This document shows positions 36,501 through 44,475 of a stretch of DNA of 61,191 nt, piece by piece. The DNA is taken from assembly GCA_018676675.1 (NCBI GenBank), contig JABHEG010000181.1, positions 1 to 61,191 of the forward strand. Direction: 5' to 3'. Source of the stretch: Lentisphaerota bacterium (GTDB lineage: Bacteria > Verrucomicrobiota > Lentisphaeria > Oligosphaerales > JABHEG01). The stretch's first letter is position 1, and each line of letters starts with the position of its first letter. The position numbers and the translations under genes are program-made. A model generated the notes under the pieces. It searched no databases. It was not told the DNA's origin and saw only the letters and a program-made list of their open reading frames with translations.

Positions 36501-37667
36501 GTGCAGCCCACTGAACCAACGCATGCCGGCAGCCAGGCCAACCGGTCGACCTGTTGGCTGGATATGGAGGAGGCCCTCGGCTTGCCCACCGGTTAGCAGT
36601 GTTTCACCGGCCTGAAAGGACCAGCTGTACTCCTTGATACGCTCATCTCGCTCCCACAAGGCCCGTTCCTTCTCTGACCAGTAAGGCTTGACGCGCTCGA
36701 GGAGCAGTCTCATTCCCGGGTTCTCCGCCCCGGCAATCACCTCCCTGGATTCAGGGCCAATTTGAGTCAGTGATGCTGATTGGCCTTGAACGATGCTGAA
36801 TGTGTGCGCTTCTCCCTCCTCCAACGTCACCGTTCCAGTTGCCGTCTCAGCATTGACCAGCGGGAGCTCGATGCCAAAGGCCGGGATATCGAAGAAGACC
36901 TGATCCGTGTCCTGGAGGAGTGTGCAGTCGAGCATGACCATCGGAGAGCCGGCGTGGAAGGTCATGCGGATGGTGTAGGTCAGCGCTTTGGTTCCGTCTG
37001 GTGCGTGGCAGCGGCCCTCTACTTTGATGATTGAGCGCAGCGGACCGTTTTCCTCGACGACCAGCCGTGCGTTTTCACCATCTGGCCGAAAGGCGCCCGC
37101 GAAGAAGCCGCCGTCGCCGGTCCGTTTGAGGAGCTCTTCACCTTCTTCAAACGAACCGTTGCCGTCAGCATCGTACCACATCTGCTCCAGGAGTTGGGCG
37201 CTTCCCGCTCGGATCAGGGCCTTCATGGGGCCGGTAACGACAGTGACGTCACCGTTCTGCCCGGGGACTGCCAGTTGATACTCCGGTGTCACAGGCGTCG
37301 CAGCGGACGTTCCGTCACCGTAGCGCAGCGTGTAGAACGGGGATGCGGTGTCGGCAAGGAAGGTGACCAGCAGAACGCTGATGCTGTCGTCGCGGGCCCA
37401 CCAACGGGCGAGGGGACGGGTTTGCAGGGGGACAGGTCTCTCTCTGCTGTCAGTTAGGTCCACGTCATCGTTGGTCAGTTCTCCGTGAGGGAAAGGCACC
37501 CCAATGGTCACCGGCCACCGTTGCAGGTTGAGTTGCCCCGGGTTGCTCATATGCAGCGTGACCGTCCCTGCGTGGAGGGGGACGCACGCGATCCATGCGA
37601 GCACGAGCGGCAGTGATTTGGCGAGAACTGTCATACGCGGGGCAATCTTGTGGGAGAGTACAGCCAT
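33534..37667 (-). CDS. Second secreted RIFT-barrel/PL26-like protein with C-terminal LamG domains
   Basis: 1377 aa from ATG 37667, 6 nt after the upstream gene's stop; ATG 37634 is an alternative that still keeps the signal peptide (LAKSLPLVLAWIACVPLHAG). Residues about 35-300 show the RIFT-barrel opening (WPVTIGVPFPHGEL; SISVLLVTFLADT). The alpha/alpha-barrel region lies about 450-850 (LSRGQKGAAKRLGGMLNFGDQ-like; YGGSCGVGGHGWMVGLVDHYLLTGDRR). Two LamG jelly rolls follow (about 950-1140 and 1200-1360). It is related in plan to the PL26-like protein at 16.2-20.0 kb but not a recent copy. Role inferred: exolytic breakdown of acidic polysaccharide. Confidence 0.66.
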   Translation of the reverse strand: MAVLSHKIAPRMTVLAKSLPLVLAWIACVPLHAGTVTLHMSNPGQLNLQRWPVTIGVPFPHGELTNDDVDLTDSRERPVPLQTRPLARWWARDDSISVLLVTFLADTASPFYTLRYGDGTSAATPVTPEYQLAVPGQNGDVTVVTGPMKALIRAGSAQLLEQMWYDADGNGSFEEGEELLKRTGDGGFFAGAFRPDGENARLVVEENGPLRSIIKVEGRCHAPDGTKALTYTIRMTFHAGSPMVMLDCTLLQDTDQVFFDIPAFGIELPLVNAETATGTVTLEEGEAHTFSIVQGQSASLTQIGPESREVIAGAENPGMRLLLERVKPYWSEKERALWERDERIKEYSWSFQAGETLLTGGQAEGLLHIQPTGRPVGLAAGMRWFSGLHPKQMELRHGKLRILFWPKDERVGSFRMHRGLAKTHSVCLVAAPANKQEGALKLCRAFNHPPMVFPPPEQFRRSRLWGDIHPTTAGKFGQYERRARTLNRGQKGAAKRLGGMLNFGDQTQGLGWWNNMETALDHGMFVQFARSAEREMFDSFEQAVNHFRDVDIYHVDGNDRDTFIYMMPGFLPEAFLDTIVGDREKRRSVFWYDGQPAKGGVYRHSYRHRGNGAKSPYSLASSRVPARGMCYGGSCGVGGHGWMVGLVDHYLLTGDRRSLEVAELVGGYMLRHHGLGIGRDNWININLVALYKATGNAAYRELVEKAVDFIHGKREEMANGTLKAGVMSPFYTILVYFRHLHELTGDDTLAQKFLDCVDTMLKHEPSVECGAGTVWRRVQAYRDSRYHGDFADLAYAFELTGKQDYVDAGLNSFSLYMQNAYHSTHAYEAPIFLAALDRCGLNILNQPGEPVTARTVYWKEHEDGPAVLTGMQNHAYRAPVQHSAKGAITVLSPSGKTVSQTPCTLGGFNTYRLEIPADDEIGTYRIEVRAPPDLTSIAFLVDRGELTSEAPATRVEGRHGPGIHLKDLAVLRLPRTGNLERVEGTVELWFRPDWTSPLVRDADAPYCYNVLFDSRDERYTDGFYLATWDSGKKGATKSLYGAWSRDRKATGWEHMRLEWPEPAWHHAGFSWKLTPDKAVGNVFLDGKIIGKHEGPAELFPEMQHDQIVIGCNTTLSKNSALNSIIDAVRISARMRIPEGPIPAPQFSPDTLFLSDMSLCLWLAMDHVTDGVVINRHDLDARGIAQSCESGPGARGQCLRFDGIASHLALPIVRCPIPETPMWTAWVCPEKAAQRQVVATSGSYGHFMLHIDDGRPAITAFVRWEGGKAFLTATAESALPLKKWSHLAGGFDGHALTLLVNHQLSATAHLDGERTGIVRPPPQSGPDIRIGAGYVHYTNTSLAQPFAGGIDEVRLYCRSLSPGDLRRLEPAISPPPEP

Positions 37668-37673
37668 GGCTAC

Positions 37674-38795
37674 TCACTTCGTATCGCTAGGGGGCGGCTT
37701 GATGCAGATAATCTGTACGCCCTGTTCCCCTTCACTGCACAACTGGTAGATCGATCCGTCCGGGGTCACGGTGAGGGTGCTGGGGTAGAACTGGGCTTCA
37801 GTGCCATAGTGTATCGCACAGGGGTAGAGGTCCATGGCGAGCCGAATCGTGTTGTCAGGACTGAAGACGACAAGGGTCCACGGGTTGACCGTGGGCGTGC
37901 GAAGGCGCGTCCGGACGATTGCGATGATGCTTCCCGATGCGTCGTCTCCGATGATGCCCACGGCGCTCTTTGTTGCGGGGTTCGCACCCGCTTCGCTGCC
38001 GAAGGCACCGGCCACCAAAGCCGGCACATCGATCTCCTGGCGTGGTGCCCCATCTGGCTCAACGACACTGATTCTGCCATCGTCAGCAATCTGGTAGATT
38101 CGGCCTGAACGGTGGCCGACAACTCCAGGCTTTTCCACTCCCAGTCGCGCCGTTCGACAGGCTGTGGTGTAACCCCAACGCTTCTCCGTGACATAGTTGC
38201 ACATCGACTTCTCAAGTGTCTGTGGTGCGGACAGTTTGGTCAGATACTGATACGTCGTTCGGTACTGAACGAAGAGCCGCCCCCCGCTGTCCCGGCGTAC
38301 TCGGTCTCCCACTGGGTTGCGCAGCATTGGAGGGACCTCGATTTCCTCGACCACGCGTCCTTCCTCGTAGATGGCCACGGCGAACGGAGCCAATGGGCGT
38401 CGGAACAGCGTCAGGATGCGACCCTCTGTGTCCACGCTCATGTAGTAGCCACCATAGGCCGCCGGGAAACTCTTGAGCAGGGCACCGTCGGCACTGAAGA
38501 TGAGGATACGTTCGTTGACCTCGTCTCCGATGACGATCCTGCCTTCTGAGGATACACTCAGGTTCCGTGGGCTGTAAGAGATAGCGCCGCGGCTGTCCAG
38601 CCGGCGCTGTCCGACCTGACCGTGCCCAGCGCCCCAGTCGACCCCGAAAAGGCGTTCCACGGTGTACCCAGCCGGGCTGACGACAAGGCCGCCCGGTGAG
38701 TAGGGAGGAGGAGACGCAGCAGGAGCGGCGATGGCCGTCGCAAGGAAGGAGGAAACTGCACAACAAAGGAACAACCGAAATCGACTCGTTCTCAT
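37674..38795 (-). CDS. Secreted beta-propeller (NHL/six-bladed) protein
   Basis: 373 aa from ATG 38795. Residues 1-27 form a signal peptide (ATAIAAPAAS). The rest shows repeated blade-like units (GRIVIGDEVNERILIFSADG; GGYYMSVDTEGRILTL; DDGRISVVEPDG). No enzymatic motif is visible. It is translated just before the PL26-like gene, with 6 nt between, so the two probably act together, perhaps as glycan-binding partner and lyase. Confidence 0.65.
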   Translation of the reverse strand: MRTSRFRLFLCCAVSSFLATAIAAPAASPPPYSPGGLVVSPAGYTVERLFGVDWGAGHGQVGQRRLDSRGAISYSPRNLSVSSEGRIVIGDEVNERILIFSADGALLKSFPAAYGGYYMSVDTEGRILTLFRRPLAPFAVAIYEEGRVVEEIEVPPMLRNPVGDRVRRDSGGRLFVQYRTTYQYLTKLSAPQTLEKSMCNYVTEKRWGYTTACRTARLGVEKPGVVGHRSGRIYQIADDGRISVVEPDGAPRQEIDVPALVAGAFGSEAGANPATKSAVGIIGDDASGSIIAIVRTRLRTPTVNPWTLVVFSPDNTIRLAMDLYPCAIHYGTEAQFYPSTLTVTPDGSIYQLCSEGEQGVQIICIKPPPSDTK

Positions 38796-38938
38796 CACGG
38801 GGCCTCGGAGAAGTCGTTGAGACGCTGATGGCACTATAGCACAAAGCTTGTCGGGGCCCTGTCGTTCAGTTACTGTTAGCTCAGTCCGGGGGGCCTGGAG
38901 CCCCACGGCGTCCTTTGTAGAAGAGTGGAGTGTTCTTG

Positions 38939-39994
38939 GTGAACCATCAACAGGAACTAATCGAGTTTTACCGTCAGTTGGCATTGCTGGCGGAGTCGGG
39001 GTTGCCGTTGCCCGAAGGACTTGCGGGGATGGCTGATACGTGCCGCGATCGTGCCTTCCGTGAGAGCATCCGCGGGCTCGAGCGGGACATCCGTGAAGGG
39101 CGTTCCCTGAGCGGGGCTCTCCGAGGGGTTCCCGGTGTTTTTCCTGAGCTCTACACGTCGTTGCTCGAGGGGGGCGAACGTGCTGGAATTCTTCCGGAGG
39201 CGTTACATGAGATCGCATCCCTGGCTCAGCGTGCTGCCCACACGGGGCTGACCCTGCGGGAGGCCCTTGTCTATCCCGCAATCACAGTCGCGTTCTGCCT
39301 TGGGACTCTGTTGGCTATGTTCCGTTTTGTCTTGCCCCAGCTGGGACGAGATCTTGCTGTCTACTATGAAGGAAGCGTGCCACTGGCCTCCAAGACCGTC
39401 TGCGGTCTGGCCGAGAGGGTCACTGCCCTCTGGCCGCTGCCGGCCCTGGTCTACCTCGTCATCGTCTCCGCTTTGGTTTGGTTGTTGAGTGACTGCACGC
39501 CTGCCGGGGCTTGCCTGATGCGCCTGGCCCGCCACCTGCCCGGGGCGGCAACCGTGACTCGTCATCTGGACAGCGCCCGAGGGTGTACACTGCTGGCCGT
39601 ATTCATTCGTCGGGGGATCCCTGGAGGCGAGATGTTACGAGCGTGTGCCACGATGCTGACTGCCGATGGTTCTGCGCGGCGGCTCCAGGGGCTGGCCGAC
39701 AGCTGCGACCGAGGGCAGGCGTTGGGCGAACTGGAAGGGCTCGAAACCGTCTTTGGCCAACACGCAGCCATCGCCTTGCGTCATCCTGCGGAAGCCGGTC
39801 TGGCAGAGCAACTGGAGCGCGTGGCTGAGTCCGAACGCGTTCAGGCGGAGCTGGCTTTCCAGCGTCTCCGCGCGGCGGCCAACCTGGCGGCGTTTGGGGG
39901 GATGGCCGTGGTTGGCGCGTTGAGCATCTGGGTGCTTTTTCTGCCGCTGATCCAACTCTACCACTCAATGGCGGCGGAGGGGACAGGATGGTAA
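38939..39994 (+). CDS. GspF-like platform protein A (secretion cluster 2)
   Basis: 351 aa from GTG 38939; GTG 38930 would add three residues. It has two T2SSF domains (about 8-130 and 210-340) with IEFYRQLALLAESGLPLPEGL and LLEGGERAGILPEALHEIA as landmarks, and three membrane helices. It is smaller than GspF of cluster 1. Its stop overlaps the start of a second gspF-like gene (ATGGTAA). It would form the inner-membrane base of a pseudopilus machine. It is divergent from the propeller/PL26 operon. Confidence 0.85.
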   Translation: MNHQQELIEFYRQLALLAESGLPLPEGLAGMADTCRDRAFRESIRGLERDIREGRSLSGALRGVPGVFPELYTSLLEGGERAGILPEALHEIASLAQRAAHTGLTLREALVYPAITVAFCLGTLLAMFRFVLPQLGRDLAVYYEGSVPLASKTVCGLAERVTALWPLPALVYLVIVSALVWLLSDCTPAGACLMRLARHLPGAATVTRHLDSARGCTLLAVFIRRGIPGGEMLRACATMLTADGSARRLQGLADSCDRGQALGELEGLETVFGQHAAIALRHPAEAGLAEQLERVAESERVQAELAFQRLRAAANLAAFGGMAVVGALSIWVLFLPLIQLYHSMAAEGTGW

Positions 39995-41106
39995 GCGGCG
40001 GTCTGGGATTGCATGTCGCCTCAATTGCTCACGGTGGGAAGCACCGCGGGAGCCGTTTCTATGCGGGCCTGATCGTTGGTCGGCTGGGGCGTTGTGTGCG
40101 TTACGGTATTCCCCTGACTGCCGCGATTTCCAGTCTCAAGGAGATGCCCGAGATCAGGGGGAAGTGGTGGGGCTTCCGGGCCCGCAAACTGCAGGAGGAT
40201 GTAGCTGGAGGGACGCCTCTTGGGGAGGCCCTCACGAAACACTTCGGGCGGCACCTCCCCCCCTATCTTCTGGATGTCATTTCCCGAGCTGAGCGAGAGG
40301 GTACTCTCGACCACGTGTTGCCTGCCATTGCCGACAGTTTTGATCAGCACAACAAGAGCCTGGCACAGGTGAAATCCTGCATGGCGTTCCCGTTGATCGT
40401 GTTCTTCCAGATTGCGGTCATCGCCAGCGGGTTGTTCGTGTTCATCGTTCCCAAGTTTGCCAAGATGTTCGACGAGATGCTCGCCGGCGTGCCGCTTCCT
40501 CCTGTCACTCGTGTCGCCATTTTCCTCATGAATGTTGTGACGACATGTGTTCCGTTCTTGTCTGTAGGGCTCTTGTGCACTGCTCTTCTGTTCGTGGTTT
40601 GGAGGGTTTATCGACACAGTAAGGTTGTCTATGGGCTGATTGAGTGGCCGCTACTGGGCATCCCGTGGTTGAGCCTGCTGCTTCGGCGCGAGGCGCTGCG
40701 AGAAGCGGCGGTGTCCGCGGCGGCGTATTTGCGCCTGGGCTTTGACTTACCGGACGCGGTCGAGCATGCCGCAAATCGGTTACGCAGCCGCTGGGCCCGC
40801 AAGCGCTTCTCTGTGATCGCCGCAGACCTACGTTGTGGCGTGCCGTTGGCTATGACGTGGAAGCATCAGCGTTTGGGTACTCCGCTGCACACATGGATGG
40901 TTCTCAACGCGCTGAGCAGGGAACGTCCGGCCGAGGGGTTTGAGGAATTGGCTCGGTGGCTCAACCGTGAGATTGACCTGTTGACTCAGAGAGCGCTGCA
41001 CATGTTGGTTGCCTGGCAGACACTCCTGAGTGCGTTGCTGGTTGGCATTGTTGTAATCGGGGTGTTCCAGCCGTTGGCTTGGCTGGCCCGGATGCTTGCA
41101 GGATAG
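39988..41106 (+). CDS. GspF-like platform protein B (secretion cluster 2)
   Basis: 372 aa from ATG 39988, overlapping the previous gene by 7 nt. It has two T2SSF domains (YAGLIVGRLGRCVRYGIPLTAAISSL; DVISRAEREGTLDHVLPAI) and strong membrane helices at about 140-165, 180-205 and the C-terminus. Sequence divergence from its neighbour suggests two distinct subunits and not a recent duplication. A minimal gspE follows 4 nt later. Confidence 0.87.
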   Translation: MVSGGLGLHVASIAHGGKHRGSRFYAGLIVGRLGRCVRYGIPLTAAISSLKEMPEIRGKWWGFRARKLQEDVAGGTPLGEALTKHFGRHLPPYLLDVISRAEREGTLDHVLPAIADSFDQHNKSLAQVKSCMAFPLIVFFQIAVIASGLFVFIVPKFAKMFDEMLAGVPLPPVTRVAIFLMNVVTTCVPFLSVGLLCTALLFVVWRVYRHSKVVYGLIEWPLLGIPWLSLLLRREALREAAVSAAAYLRLGFDLPDAVEHAANRLRSRWARKRFSVIAADLRCGVPLAMTWKHQRLGTPLHTWMVLNALSRERPAEGFEELARWLNREIDLLTQRALHMLVAWQTLLSALLVGIVVIGVFQPLAWLARMLAG

Positions 41107-41110
41107 TTCT

Positions 41111-42163
41111 ATGACCTCACCACCCACATCTGACCCGCCGGAATTCGTGGAGAAATTGCTCCATGAGGCCCTTGCAGTACGTGCCTCTGATATCTACCTG
41201 TTGCCGGGGCGCGATGCGCTCACCGTGAGCTGTCGGTCTCCCGGAGGCGAATCGGAACTGGCCGTTGTCCCACGCGATTACGGCCTGCAGTGTGTCGCCC
41301 GAATAAAGGTGCTGGCCGGAATTCTGACCTACCGGACCTCGATCGCTCAAGATGGCGCTATCCATGGTCGCGATGGCTTTGAGGGCGTCGAACTGCGGGT
41401 GGCCACGCTGCCGACCTTGTTCGGAGAGAGGGTCACGATTCGCGTGCTCAATCAGGGGCAGAAACCGAAACGGCTTGCGGAGCTTGGCTTTGCGGACTCC
41501 GCTATTGAAGGCCTCCAGCGTCTGCTCGAGCGTCCGACGGGGCTCTTGGTATTCACCGGCCCCACCGGGAGTGGAAAGACGACGACGATTTACGCCCTGG
41601 TGCGCGAGTTGCTGGAACGTGGCGAGAATCCCTCGGGCATCATCACCATCGAGGATCCGATTGAGTGCGAGATCGACGGGATCGCCCAGATCCAAGTCAG
41701 ACGGAACGACGATGAGTGGAGCTATCTGCAGGCGCTGCGGGCCGCCTTGCGGCACGATGTGAAAACACTGGTGATTGGCGAGATGCGTGATGCCGAGGTC
41801 GTCCGGGTCGTATTGGATGCCGCGTTGACCGGCCACCGCGTCATCACCACCTATCACGCGGGGGACATCGCTTCGGTGTATGCCCGGATGTTGCACCAGG
41901 GCTTCGAGCCGTTCCTGATTGCCGCTGCGGTGACCGGCGTTGTGAGCCAACGGCTGTTCCACCGTGGCGATGGAGCCCCAGCCATCCCGATTGCTGCCGT
42001 GCTGGAAGTGGATGATCCGTGGCGTGATCGGGTGATCGATAATCCGGGGCTGACCGAACTGCGGCGATACGTGGCTGAGATCCCGGGGGCGGACCTGGAG
42101 GCCGAGCTGCGCGCGGCGATTGAGAGCGGGATACTTGCGGGAGCTGGTGACAGCCTCCTGTGA
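41111..42163 (+). CDS. Minimal GspE/PilB-type secretion ATPase (secretion cluster 2)
   Basis: 350 aa from ATG 41111. It starts almost at the catalytic module: no MshEN domains are present and the CxxC zinc module is absent. Walker A GPTGSGKT lies at residues 150-157, the Asp box is IITIEDPIE, Walker B is LVIGEMRD, and a His box TTYH is present. The arginine-containing VATLPTLFGERVTIRVLN is typical of GspE. It is about half the length of the cluster 1 ATPase. It should drive pseudopilus assembly through the two GspF-like proteins encoded before it. Confidence 0.9.
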   Translation: MTSPPTSDPPEFVEKLLHEALAVRASDIYLLPGRDALTVSCRSPGGESELAVVPRDYGLQCVARIKVLAGILTYRTSIAQDGAIHGRDGFEGVELRVATLPTLFGERVTIRVLNQGQKPKRLAELGFADSAIEGLQRLLERPTGLLVFTGPTGSGKTTTIYALVRELLERGENPSGIITIEDPIECEIDGIAQIQVRRNDDEWSYLQALRAALRHDVKTLVIGEMRDAEVVRVVLDAALTGHRVITTYHAGDIASVYARMLHQGFEPFLIAAAVTGVVSQRLFHRGDGAPAIPIAAVLEVDDPWRDRVIDNPGLTELRRYVAEIPGADLEAELRAAIESGILAGAGDSLL

Positions 42164-42204
42164 GGCGGAACTGGTGATTGGTTGGTGAATTGGTACGGAA
42201 GACC

Positions 42205-42561
42205 ATGCGACGACATGCCTACAACCTGATGGAGATCGTGGTGGCAGTTGGGCTGAGCGGCCTACTGTTCACGTGTGCGATCAACGCGTTCCACCTGATT
42301 GGGCAGACCCAGCGCGAGACGGCCTGTCGGCAGACCGCGATTCAGGTACTCGATAACACCGTCGAGCGTATCGCGGCACAACCGGCGCGTGACCGTGAGA
42401 CGCTGGGCAGGATCTTCCAGGACGAGTTCAACAAGAGCGATCTGCCGGCCAGGAGTCGGCGCTTCAGAGCGCGTTGTGAGACACAGAATGGCGAGTGGCA
42501 ACTGGCTGTGTTGCGCCCGAACGGACGTGCGCTCGCCGCTGCCGGGATTCCTCTGAAATGA
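42205..42561 (+). CDS. Small pseudopilin, GspH/I-like (secretion cluster 2)
   Basis: 118 aa from ATG 42205. A five-residue leader MRRHA is followed by YNLMEIVVAVGLSGLLF. This gives Ala at -1, Tyr at +1 and Glu at +5, a near-canonical type III signal. The later stretch (QVLDNTVERIA) resembles GspI-type minor pseudopilins. It overlaps the next gene by ATGA. Confidence 0.65.
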   Translation: MRRHAYNLMEIVVAVGLSGLLFTCAINAFHLIGQTQRETACRQTAIQVLDNTVERIAAQPARDRETLGRIFQDEFNKSDLPARSRRFRARCETQNGEWQLAVLRPNGRALAAAGIPLK

Positions 42562-43010
42562 GCAGGACCAAGGGTTCAGATCAGCGCTTTGAGAGTCTCC
42601 AGGAGATGATCTTGGTGGCTGCCCTGAGCTTGATGCTCGCAGGCGTTGCCGTGCAGCTGTTCCATTGTGCCTGGGACTACGGACGGGCCTGCCGATCTGA
42701 GGCGTTCACACGGCGCGAAATTGCCCTGCTTGCGACGGCGTGGCGCAAACACGTTGGTACGGTTACGGACCCCATCGCTTCCGTGGGCATTGAGGAGGGG
42801 ACTCTCGTCCTGAACTCGGATGGGCAAAGTCGTTCACTGCGCCTGGCTGCTGGTGTGGGTGCGCACGTTGCCACCGAAAGGCGGCCGGGGGAGCCACCAT
42901 TCCATGTGCTGACGTTGACCTGGACTCAGAAACGGCTGAGTAAGGATTACGTGTGCACAGCCCGGATTGTGGCGTGTCCGGATGGAGCGCAAGGGGACGA
43001 CCGATCATGA
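42558..43010 (+). CDS. GspJ-like pseudopilin without a normal cleavage site (secretion cluster 2)
   Basis: 150 aa from ATG 42558 (ATGA overlap). A pilin-type hydrophobic helix EMILVAALSLMLAGVAVQLF is present, but the preceding QRFESLQ has no Gly or Ala at -1 when Glu is placed at +5. The rest (EIALLATAWRKH; later a beta-rich tail) fits GspJ by position and size only. It may stay uncleaved in the membrane. It overlaps the last gene of the cluster by ATGA. Confidence 0.55.
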   Translation: MSRTKGSDQRFESLQEMILVAALSLMLAGVAVQLFHCAWDYGRACRSEAFTRREIALLATAWRKHVGTVTDPIASVGIEEGTLVLNSDGQSRSLRLAAGVGAHVATERRPGEPPFHVLTLTWTQKRLSKDYVCTARIVACPDGAQGDDRS

Positions 43011-43183
43011 GCGGACACAAGCCGAAACAGACTCGTGACCGTGGCTTTGCGACGCTCTTCATTCTCGCCCTCGCCGCGGCCATGTTCCTGTTGATTGTCG
43101 GCGCTCTCTCCGTGTCCCGGAGCCTTGATCAGCAGAACCGCCGCCAGCTCAAGGACGTCCAGGAGCGCGCGCGCAGGCTGTGA
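43007..43183 (+). CDS. 58-aa GspK/PilX-like N-terminal pseudopilin
   Basis: Starts at ATG 43007, overlapping the previous stop as ATGA. RG|FATLFILALAAAMFLLIVGAL keeps Gly at -1 and lacks Glu+5, as in GspK. It ends soon after the membrane helix with a charged QQNRRQLKDVQERARRL segment. The usual GspK periplasmic domains are missing. Its last 35 nt overlap the end of the convergent ceramidase-like gene. It is either a minimal tip protein or a truncated gspK. Confidence 0.6.
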   Translation: MSGHKPKQTRDRGFATLFILALAAAMFLLIVGALSVSRSLDQQNRRQLKDVQERARRL

Positions 43184-44462
43184 GCATTTCGCCGATGGTC
43201 CGATGGATCTGTTCTTCTGTCTCGTCCACCCAGCGGCCTGTTCGGTCGTGGAACTTGTTGGCCCATTCTACGCAGTACCCACCTTCCGGGATCTGACGCT
43301 TGACCGGGACATACCCGACGATGTGGTTGGCATAGCCGACGGGGACCACATGATCAAACTGGCTTGCCAGGTCGCGCTTGAGCCGCAGGCCGTGCTCTAC
43401 GGTGATCTCTCCGGCGAGGGCGACGAAACACAGGGATCGCCCCAATGTGAGTGTCTGCACCTCAAACGGCACACGACGCTCAAGCGCTCTGTCGTTCTCG
43501 ACGGCGTCAACGATCATCTCGGCCCACGCTTTGATGCGCTGGTCGGGCCCCGCGAGCACTGCCCGGGCATCATCGATATCCGGAGGGATGCTGATCAGGT
43601 CGATGGTGCGGCTTTGCGCAGTGACGGAGCCCGAGAGCTCGGCCATCCCACCGCCGCGCACGACTGCGGCGACCGCATCACCCAGTTCATCGCCCAGCCA
43701 CTTCACTTCGTGTACTTCGCGTTGGACGAATGTGGTCGCTTCCGGATCGACAGGCCAGGGCTTCTGATCGGCCCCGCAACCTTGCAGGAAGCAGGCGGCA
43801 GCGCCCGGAAACAGCTCCTCGATTCGGTCATGGGCAAAACTCACGTAGTCCCCGCCGATCAACAGCCCTGCGCGGCTGGTAGGGTGGCAGGCGTAGCCGT
43901 AGAGAACGCAGGCGACGTCGCCATTCGCACGCGTGGCTGTGAGCACCGGGACATCGTGGTCGTGGGGGGCGGACCGATCCGGTCCCCATTCGACAAGCCC
44001 GTCCGGGCGCAAGCGGCGCCGGGATGCGGCGAAGGTGCAGGTTCCTGTTCCCGCTTTCAGGACAGCGTCAGCACGGCCGGCCCAGGCGGCTTGGGCGGCT
44101 TCGACGATGCGCCGGATGAGGAGGCCCCGGTATTCGGGAGACGGCGGCCCCAGGCGGGGGGTGTCGAAGTCGCGGATGTGTGGCCCACAGTGCGTGTGCG
44201 ATCCGGCCAGAAGAATGGCGGAGCGGGGCAGGTCCAGTGCGGCAGAAAGGGCTTCCCGGACGGCATCACTGCGGTCGTAGAAGCCGAGGATGTCGACTCC
44301 GACAATCAAGACAGGCGTCACCCCATCGTCGATGACCACAGCTGTTGCCTGAAGCGGGTGGTAGACGTCTGTGGACGACTCGGTCCGGGCTGCAAACCCG
44401 CACATCTTTATCCCGACGGGCGGGGTAATATCACGTTTGGCCACACCGACTTTGTAACCCAT
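43149..44462 (-). CDS. Neutral/alkaline ceramidase-like hydrolase (cytoplasmic form)
   Basis: 437 aa from ATG 44462, with AGGAGGAG upstream. VGVAKRDITPPVGIKMCGFA and LAGSHTHCGPH match the N-terminal catalytic domain of neutral/alkaline non-lysosomal ceramidases (PF04734); the HTHCGPH His residues would bind zinc. It lacks a signal peptide and the C-terminal domain of true ceramidases, as is common in PVC members of this family, so the real substrate is uncertain (an amide or ester). It is preceded 13 nt upstream by the HzsA-related gene, so they form an operon. Confidence 0.8.
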   Translation of the reverse strand: MGYKVGVAKRDITPPVGIKMCGFAARTESSTDVYHPLQATAVVIDDGVTPVLIVGVDILGFYDRSDAVREALSAALDLPRSAILLAGSHTHCGPHIRDFDTPRLGPPSPEYRGLLIRRIVEAAQAAWAGRADAVLKAGTGTCTFAASRRRLRPDGLVEWGPDRSAPHDHDVPVLTATRANGDVACVLYGYACHPTSRAGLLIGGDYVSFAHDRIEELFPGAAACFLQGCGADQKPWPVDPEATTFVQREVHEVKWLGDELGDAVAAVVRGGGMAELSGSVTAQSRTIDLISIPPDIDDARAVLAGPDQRIKAWAEMIVDAVENDRALERRVPFEVQTLTLGRSLCFVALAGEITVEHGLRLKRDLASQFDHVVPVGYANHIVGYVPVKRQIPEGGYCVEWANKFHDRTGRWVDETEEQIHRTIGEMLTACARAPGRP

Positions 44463-44475
44463 GGTGATCTCCTCC

